Assembly: GCA_003260075.1 (NCBI GenBank)
Contig: QLIY01000610.1
Coordinates: 32,823 to 96,822 of the forward strand
Length of the DNA: 64,000 nt
Source: Phallusia mammillata
Lineage: Eukaryota; Chordata; Ascidiacea; Phlebobranchia; Ascidiidae
Direction of reading: 5' to 3'
Shown in pieces: positions 56,775 to 64,000 of this stretch (its first letter is position 1; every line of letters starts with the position of its first letter). A program made the position numbers and the translations under genes. The notes beneath the pieces are model-generated. The model saw only the letters and a program-made list of their open reading frames with translations, did no database searches and was not told where the DNA came from.

Positions 56775-59700
56775 AGCCTGTGTAGCTCTGTTGGTAGAGC
56801 GCGAGTTCCGGAAAGACTCCTGCCGTGGGTTCGAATCCCACCGCGGGCTAGATATTTCTAGCCTGTGCCTTGCCATATGGGAATGCTTGGGAGACCAGCT
56901 GATTCGGTACAACGCCTTTAACATGCCTGGCCTTCTATGATTTACGGATGTTACCTGACCAATTGATACGGTTAATCTTACTTAAAGTAGGTAACGGTCA
57001 GTTTTACATGATGAGTCAACCCTGTAATGTTCTTGTCATATCTTGTTAATTATGAATTGTGATGCATGAAACAATTTTTCCACGATGATGTATAAAGTCA
57101 TTAAGTCATCTTTTCGGCAATACACCACCCTTAACAGTTTTTGAATTAGACCAGTCAGGGGTCGGCAGTACCTTGCTTCTCGAGGTATTTTTTCATGGCA
57201 CGCCAAAGTATCAGCAATCAAAATTCAAGTAATTTTCTCTTCTGCTGCTAAATAAATTATTTAGTATGGTCGGCGTAAGGCATTAGCATTTTAATTTCAA
57301 TAAAACTAGCAATATAACTTAGTTTCTTAATGTAATTTTTTCTTCAAAAACTTACTTCCCAACCCTACCCCTCTTTAGCCGCTAAATAAAAATAATTCAG
57401 CTCTTTGCGTCACCTATCGAAAATAGCTAAATGTGGGTCTGCCGTGAGGTATAGTGTTAGTAGCTGTACCCAGTATGTAGCGACCCAGACCGTAGTGCAT
57501 AATTTCCGGTCACCCTGCTGTTGTATAGGCTGTCTATGGTACATGAATACAAGCAACACACACCATAGTCTTTGTCCTTTCTTGTAGGTAACTGCGCAGC
57601 TGACGAATATCAATGCCAGTCTGGCTCCTGTATTCCTCTGTACAAAAAATGCGACCGAGAATGGGACTGTGCTTATGACGATGACGAGCTTGGATGTCCA
57701 AGTAATTGATACACAAACCCCCCCCCCCCTTTGTCCTTTCTTGTAGGTAACTGCGCAGCTGACGAATATCAATGCCAATCTGGCTCCTGTATTCCTCTGT
57801 ATAAAATGCGACCGAGAATGGGACTGTGCTTATGACGATGACGAGTTCGGATGTCCAAGTAATTGATACACAAACTAATCAATGCTAACTTTGTTACATA
57901 CAACTGCTGGTGCACTATACACTTGTCTATATTGTTAAATTATTTTTCCCACGATCTTTTGCGAGATTTAAAAATATTTAAATCAGTCCCCCCCCCCATG
58001 TCGCGATATGTAGAATTGATATTACTTAGTTTAATAGGATTACAACCCAAGCTTGATCCAAAGCCGGTTTATTACGTTACAAACAAGACTACAAGTGTTA
58101 ATTGTGCGCAAACAATTGCTTATTTTGTTACTTGTGACGTAATATACAAGTATTCCTCGTAAGATGAGACCAACTGCATAATTCAACAGTCGCAACATCA
58201 GATTTTAAATGGGTTTTTAGGAAGACCGTCCCTTGGGGCCTCTACAAAAATCGCCTCGAGGGCTAAGTTTGGAAAGACGGCGCTAGGGCATGTAAACTAT
58301 GCGGCCCGCGCGAATCATTATTACGCTTATCCGGCCCGCAGTGAAAAAAGTTTGGTGACCCCTGGTCTATATTGTTAAATTATTTTTCCCATGATCTTTT
58401 GCGAGATATAAAAATATTACAAAAACAGGATTTTTAAATCTCTGCTACAAAATATATTTTAAACAGTGTTTGAAGACTTTTTAAATAAAGATTTACAGAC
58501 ATTAAAAATAACTGACAAAATGTCAATTAGTACCAGCTCCAAACCGTTTTTGATCACATAAATTATAACTTTTTTCCTTTGTTTAATCGTGCGCTGTCAT
58601 ACACACATCCAGTGTTATACCCCCCCCCCAGTGTTATATACCCTGATGAAGGCGACCTGTGTTGGACGTTGAAACGTCGGAATGAAATCACATTCGCCAG
58701 AAAAGCTCGATAAAGTTGATATTATGCCAGGCAGCAATAGCTTGTACACAATATAACAAACTAACAAGCATGAGCGTTTGCCGAAAAGTTTAAAAAATAA
58801 AGCAGCATGTCACTTTTAACGTCTATTCGGACCGTTATTTCGTCATTTAACTTGCCTGGTTCGTTATATTATGTATAAACTGTTGCTGCCAGGCATAATA
58901 TCAAGTTTATGGAGCTCTTCACCCCCCCCCCACCGTTATTTCGTCATTTAACTTGCCTGGTTCGTTATATTATGTATAAGCTGTTGCTGCCAGGCATAGT
59001 ATCAAGTCTATAGAGCTATTCTGGCAAGTATTTTTATTCCGACGTTTTGACGTCCTATACAGGTCGCCTCCACCAGGGTAAATAACACTGAATGCTCGTG
59101 TTTCAGTGCACGATAAACGTTACATATCACTAATGACGGCTTGAGCATTTGCAGAAACGTTTATTCGCATGACGACTATATTTGAGCGGTTATTTTTACC
59201 ATTATACAAGACAAGCTAAGACATAGATTTATAGCTGGGATTAGCTGATTCGGTATAACGCCTTCAATGGGCCTGCCGTTATGATTTAGACAAGGCAACT
59301 TTAAGAATTGTCTGTTTTTTTACAGTTTCCGAAGGCTGTAGGTACCATCAAGTTCAATGTCAACCTTCTATGATTTGCCGATGGACCCGTGGTATGTGCG
59401 ATGCCTGCAACGACAACGACACTCCTCTGTGCATTGGTACGATTTCTGTGTTATATTCATCCGCTGGATAGCGCACATGCGTTCAGCGGCGCGAAAACTC
59501 TGACGTGTGTCTATAGGTGGCGTCATAAGCGTTGGCGAAAATGTTAGGTGGGTGGGGAACACCTAAATGCGTTATGCTTACAATCCCCCCCCCCACATGC
59601 GTTCAGCGGCGCGAAAACTCTGACGTGTGTCTATAGGTGGCGCCATAAGCGTTGGCGAAAATGTTAGATGGGTGGGGAACACCTAAATGCGTTATGCTTA

Positions 59701-62700
59701 CAAAGAGTCCACCATTAAACTGCCTGTCTTAGGCTAACTAGAAAACCCACCAAAGAGATTTCGCCGAGATCCATGCAAAGACGTCTTTCCAGTAGCTCAA
59801 CACACCATTGCACATAAAAAACATATGACTCATCGCAGTGGTGGGATTCAACCGGTTCGCACCGGTTCTTTAGAACCTTTTTACGAAATTTTATGATATC
59901 AGTGAACCAGGTAGCAATACTGTCAATGGACTTTTTGTAACTGAATCGGCTAAAAAATATTACTTTTGTAACAGAATTGGCTTACAAAAAAATTGAATTC
60001 CACCACTGGCTCATTCCGGTTTCGGTTTCACAGGAAACACATTGCGCTATAGTTGTCATCAAATTCTTTTTTCTAGGGTTTCGAACCCAGGACACTCCTG
60101 GGGACGAATCCTGATCAGGGTATGTTTTATGTCTGTTATGCCTGGCGCGCCAGACCATTCGGCCAAGTTCCTGTCTTGTTATTAAAATTTAGTTCTATCT
60201 CTGTGTAACTGTGCTTTGTTTGCGCCACCTAGCGGTGTGTTCTGAAGATACGTCAAATGGGTATGCTCGAATGCAATCGTTTATTAGCTAGTTTGGCATG
60301 TAAATGAGAGCAATTAGATTATAATTTTATTAGTGACGTCATCCTTTTGTGATGTCATAGTTCGTAATTACACAATCAATTTATTTTGTGACCTTATATA
60401 GTTAGTTTGATCAAAAGTCTGAAATTTATTAATGATAAACTGTTTACTAAACATCCTAAACTGACAATGTGTTCAACTGGTATTAACTATTATATATGTT
60501 GCGTATGTTTCGCGCAACTCCGCGTCAACGGGCCCTAGTTGCTTTCCAATGTGGCTTGCAGACGCCATTGCTTATCCTGCAGGGGTTAAAAATACTGAAC
60601 AGGCGTTTCGTCCATCAGGTAGCATATATGGTGATGCAAAGCTTGCAAGAAAAGACTTCACATGCACATTAAACGACCAGTGGTTCGCTTGAGAAATGGG
60701 TCGCAGACCCCCCCCCCTATGGCTTGCAGACGCCATTGCTTATCCTACAGGGGTTAAAAATACTGAACAGGCGTTTCGTCCACCAGGTAGCATATATGGT
60801 GATGTAAAGCTTGCAAGAAAAGACTTCACATGCACATTAAACGATCAGTGGTTCGCTTGAGAAATGGGTCGCAGACTATCTGGTCAAGCACATTAGTGAT
60901 AAAAAACGACAGCATATTGGCTTGTGACACAATGCGGGCACTCGTGCTTGTGAAAATACCTTCAAGCGGCTGCAGTAATATAAAGGTTTGAGTACAAACT
61001 TACTACTTTTGACTTATATTGGTGAAACCTCATACCCTTACTAAATATGAATTGGCCACCTTCACACCTACAATGCAGCTTAAGCCAGCCAACAAGGCCA
61101 TAACAGCACAAACGTAGACATTAGTTGACTGAAATTACAAGGAAAACAACTCTATGTTTCAGGTAACTGTGGTTCTGACGAGTTTGCTTGCGGTAACGGA
61201 GCCTGTGTTCCTCAATTCTATTGCTGCGATGGAAGAGATGACTGTGATAGTGGAAGTGATGAGCAAGGTTGCGCAGAAATACAAATAGGTGAATTTCTAT
61301 AAATCAACATTAAAAGTAGCTGCGGTTGACTGCACGAACCTTGATTCCCCCCCCCCGTGACACAATGCGGGCACTCGTGCTTGTGAAAATACCTTCAAGC
61401 GGCTTCAGTAATATAAAGGTTTGAGTACAAGATTACTACTTTGACATATATTGGTGAAATCTCATACCCTTACGAAATATACCCCCCCCCCTGATAGTGG
61501 AAGTGATGAGCAAGGTTGCGCAGAAATACAAATAGGTGAGTTTCCATAAATCAACATTAAAAGTAGCTGCGGTTGACTGCACGAAGCTCGTTAGGAAACC
61601 CAGTGTAAGCTTGCAATGTCGTGCATGTACCAAGCGCTATGGTTGACTGCACGAAGCTCGGTTAGGAAACCCGCTTTAAACTTGCAAAACCGTGCATGTA
61701 ACAAGCGCTATGGTTGACTGCACGAAGCTCGTTAGGAAATCCACTTTAAACTTGCAAAACCGTGCATGTAACAAGCGCTATGGTTGACTGCACGAAGCTC
61801 GTTAAGAAACCCGCTTTAAGCTTGCAAAGTTGTGCATGTAACAAGCGCTATGGTTTACTGCACGAAGCTCGTTAAGAAACCCACTTAAAGCTTGCAAAGT
61901 CGTGTATGTAACAAGCGGTATGGTTGACTGCACGAAGCTCGTTAGGAAATCCACTTAAAGCTTGCAAAGTCGTGCATTTAACAAGCGCTATGGTTTACTG
62001 CACGAAGCTCGTTAGGAAACCCACTTTAAGCGTGCAAAGTCGTGCATGTAACACGCGCTTTGGTTTACTGCACGAAGCTCGTTAGGAAACGAGCTAAAAG
62101 CTTGCAAAGTCGTGCATGTAACAAGCGCTATGGTAGATTGCATTAATCCTTTTTTTACCAACAGAAGCAGATGGCTGTCCGAGTCACCAATTTATGTGCG
62201 TTGGAGATGGGAGTTGCTATTCTCTGTATTTAGCCTGCACCATACCCAGATGCCATTCCGACTTTGCAAGCTCATGTTTAGGTAACAAGTAGTAGAAATT
62301 GATGTTTTTTTTATGTAAACTCGTTTAATTGAGTGTAGCAAGAATTAGAAATATTTTTCTTGACTCGTCAACTCCGACTCCGAGTGGCACCAGAATCCCA
62401 GCTTCGAGTAGCACAAGAATCCCAATTCGAGTAACACTAGAATCCCTGTACCGAGTAGCACTAGAACCCTTAATTCTGGGTAGCACTAGAATCCAAGTTC
62501 CGAATAGCACTAGAATTCTCATTCCGAGTAGCACTAGACTCCTAAAGCACTAGAATCCCAGTTCCGAGTAGCACTGGAATCCCAGTTCCCAATAGCACTA
62601 GAATTCCCCCCCCCCATCCAAGTTCCGAATAGCACTAGAATTCTCATTCCGAGTAGCACTAGAATCCTAAAGCACTAGAATCCCAGTTCCGAGTAGCACT

Positions 62701-63919
62701 GGAATTCCAGTTCCCAATAGCACTAGAATCCCAGTTCCGAGTAGCACTAGAATCCCAGTTCCGAGTAGCACTAGAATCCCAGTTCCGAGTAGCACTAGAA
62801 TTCCAGTTCTGAGTAGCACTAAAATCCAAAAGCACTACAATCCCAGTTCCGAGTAGCACTAGATACCCAGTTCAAAATAAAATAGCACTAGAATCCCGAA
62901 TCCGAGTAGCACTAGAATCCTAGTTCCGAGTAGCACTAGAATCCTTAAGCACTTGACTCCCAGTTCCGAGTAGCACTAAAATCTCGATTCCGAGTAGCAC
63001 TAGAATCCCAGTTCCGAGTAGAACTTCCCCCCCCCCCACTAGAATCCCAGTTCCGAGTAGCACTAGAATCCCAGTTCCGAGTAGAACTAGAATCCCAGTT
63101 CTGAGTAGCACTAGATACCCAGTTCAAAATAGCACTAGAATCTCGATTCCGAGTAGCACTAGAATCCCGATTCCGAGTAGCACTGGAATCCCAGTTCCGA
63201 GTAGCACTAGAATCCCAGTTCCGAGTAGCACTAAAATCCCAAAGCACTAGAATCCCAGTTGCGAGTAGCACTAGAATCCCGGTTCCGAATAGCACTAGAA
63301 TCCCAGTTCCGAGTAGCACTAGAATCCTTAAGCACTTGAATCCCAGTTCCGAGTAGCAATAGAATCTCGATTCCGAGTAGCACTAGAATCCCGATTCCGA
63401 GTAGCACTAGAATCCCAGTTATGAGTAGCACTAGAATCCCAGTTCCGAGTAGTACTAGAATCTCGATTCCGAGTAGCACTAGAATCCCAGTTGCGAGTCG
63501 CACTAGATAACCAGTTCAAAATAGCACTAGAATCCCGAATCCGAGTAGCACTAGAATCCTAGTTCCGAGTAGCACTTGAATGCCAATTCCGAGTAGCACT
63601 AGAATCCCAGTTCCGAGTAGCACTAGAATGCCAGTTCCGAGTAGCACTAGAATCCTGAAGCACTAGACCCTAGTTCCGAGTAGAACTAGAATTCTTAAGT
63701 ACTAGAATCCCAGTTCCGAGAAGCACTAGAACCCTCTTTCCGAGTAGCACTAGAATCCTGTTTCATCGCTATTACGTTTTGCATGAAACTTTGCAGCTGA
63801 TTGTGGTCCGGACGAGTATAAATGCAAATCCGGTTATTGCCTTCCAAAAAAATATGTATGCGACGGATTTCATGATTGTTTTGACTTCAACGATGACGAA
63901 GGAAATTGTGACCAGCCAG
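56565..63919 (+). CDS. LDL-receptor class A repeat protein, right paralogue (partial)
   Basis: Six intact plus-strand exons: 56565-56681, 57588-57701, 59326-59436, 61163-61288, 62165-62281, 63797-63919 (117, 114, 111, 126, 117, 123 nt), each phase 1-1 with one LDLa module. The joined frame stays open. Known role of such modules: extracellular Ca-dependent ligand binding in receptors and matrix proteins. Canonical modules (57588, 61163, 63797) alternate with divergent ones (56565, 59326, 62165) that keep the Cys but have reduced acidic tails; the left gene has the same alternation. No signal peptide, EGF, beta-propeller or membrane segment lies in the window, so the protein class is open. Continues beyond the right edge. 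Confidence 0.88.
56745..56774. other. 30-nt poly-C run
   Basis: Directly abuts the tRNA-like head of a SINE; probable gap filler. Confidence 0.55.
56775..56945 (+). mobile_element. tRNA-derived SINE copy
   Basis: gcctgtgtagctctgttgg head, gtgggttcgaatcccacc B box, body to tggccttctatga. LDLa intron. Confidence 0.85.
57588..57701 (+). CDS. LDLa exon 2 (right gene)
   Basis: [34 protein letters not shown]. Acceptor ttgtag, donor gtaatt. Six Cys and a good acidic tail. Confidence 0.92.
57747..57858 (+). pseudogene. Second copy of LDLa exon 2 with 2-nt deletion
   Basis: After the C run at 57718-57729, exon 2 and its acceptor are repeated with several substitutions and a run of A shortened by two, giving 112 nt and a frameshift. 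More likely an allelic or low-quality contig end than a real exon. Confidence 0.75.
58600..59110. repeat. Repeat B copies in both orientations, with C-run joins
   Basis: Forward copy 58600-58750 (ctgatgaaggcgacc, gttgaaacgtcgg) and reverse copy 58860-59110 (gacgtcctatacaggtcgcc). C runs at 58620 and 58922 repeat the flanks. Confidence 0.7.
59326..59436 (+). CDS. LDLa exon 3 (right gene)
   Basis: [17 protein letters not shown], then [13 protein letters not shown]. Divergent acidic region. Acceptor ttacag, donor gtacga. Confidence 0.82.
59836..60008. mobile_element. hAT-type MITE (CAGTGGTGGGATTCA family)
   Basis: cagtggtgggattcaac to aattccaccactg, flanks actcatcg and gctcattc (6 of 8). Confidence 0.8.
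61163..61288 (+). CDS. LDLa exon 4 (right gene)
   Basis: [34 protein letters not shown]. Full canonical acidic tail (SDE); 126 nt. A fragment of its 3' end is repeated at 61492-61535 after a C run. Confidence 0.92.
   Translation, partial: VTVVLTSLLAVTEPVFLNSIAAMEEMTVIVEVMSKVAQKYK
61563..62145 (-). repeat. 70-bp satellite, about 8 units
   Basis: Reverse orientation, units diverged from one another; ends within 20 nt of exon 62165's acceptor tract. Confidence 0.93.
62165..62281 (+). CDS. LDLa exon 5 (right gene)
   Basis: [31 protein letters not shown]. Six Cys; Ca-binding acidic residues mostly absent. Acceptor caacag, donor gtaaca. Confidence 0.82.
62365..63758. repeat. 24-bp minisatellite, about 55 units
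   Basis: Unit agtagcactagaatcccagttccg with variants; because 24 is a multiple of 3, spurious long open frames (repeating SATRNWDS on the complement) appear. Fills the intron between right LDLa exons 5 and 6. Two C-run joins inside (62606, 63027). Confidence 0.95.
63797..63919 (+). CDS. LDLa exon 6 (right gene)
   Basis: [32 protein letters not shown], then DQPG. Acceptor ttgcag, donor gtacgt. Last exon in the window; the gene continues to the right. Confidence 0.92.
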
Positions 63920-64000
63920 GTACGTTTTATTTTAAACATATTTGATGAAATTCATGTCAAAACCTAAAGCAAAACCACTTACCTGCCTTGAGTCACCAAA

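Noticed and set aside
57718-57858. Additional LDLa exon in the right gene
   Set aside because: Near-copy of the preceding exon after a C run, with a frameshifting 2-nt deletion; best explained as an unmerged contig end.
62325-63519. Open frames with repeating SATRNWDS peptides
   Set aside because: Produced by a 24-bp minisatellite whose period is a multiple of 3; lies in an LDLa intron on the opposite strand.

Overview
The window is animal nuclear DNA: AT-rich, intron-dense, GT-AG splice sites throughout, and full of dispersed and tandem repeats. A compact troponin I gene, a full-length MRP1-type ABC transporter and arrays of LDL-receptor class A (LDLa) exons point to an invertebrate deuterostome. 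A solitary ascidian (tunicate) is my best guess; the species is not identifiable from the sequence alone.

Layout. (1) 0.7-8.2 kb, minus strand: eight exons of an LDLa-repeat protein running off the left edge; three of them are frame-broken. (2) 8.2-12.1 kb: no gene, mostly small hAT-type elements, plus the left copy (about 9.96-10.89 kb) of a roughly 0.93 kb inverted repeat. (3) 12.2-15.5 kb, plus strand: complete four-exon troponin I gene (149 codons) with a TATA box, CRE palindromes and an E-box upstream. (4) 17.35-51.48 kb, plus strand: an ABCC (MRP1-like) transporter with all domains (TMD0, L0, TMD1, NBD1, linker, TMD2, NBD2) in 53 visible exons. (5) 51.5-56.5 kb: no gene; includes the right copy of the inverted repeat (about 54.25-55.2 kb). 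(6) 56.6-63.9 kb, plus strand: six intact exons of a second LDLa gene, paralogous exon by exon to the left one, running off the right edge.

The most unusual feature is the NBD1-TMD2 linker of the transporter. It is built from nine tandem copies of a two-exon module (an A exon of phase 1-2 and a B exon of phase 2-1). Most modules encode the pattern TCH ... CC ... C ... CC, giving a long Cys/Lys-rich cytosolic insert that human MRP1 lacks. Each A+B pair is symmetric in phase, so modules could be gained, lost or skipped without a frameshift. I know of no described ABCC linker like this. A metal- or redox-responsive role is inference only.

Other points of interest are a repeat family whose copies together define a complete type I hammerhead ribozyme fold, several unrelated repeats sharing a hammerhead-like CTGANGA-hairpin-GAAA core, a 70-bp satellite with 11 identical adjacent units, and tandem tRNA-like 70-75 bp units.

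Caution on the assembly: more than 30 runs of C (G in the left part), most exactly 10 long, sit between slightly different copies of the same sequence, as do three single Ns. They look like gap placeholders with unmerged allelic contig ends. Several apparent exon duplications (48.7/49.3 kb, 50.2/50.4 kb, 57.6/57.7 kb) are probably this artefact.
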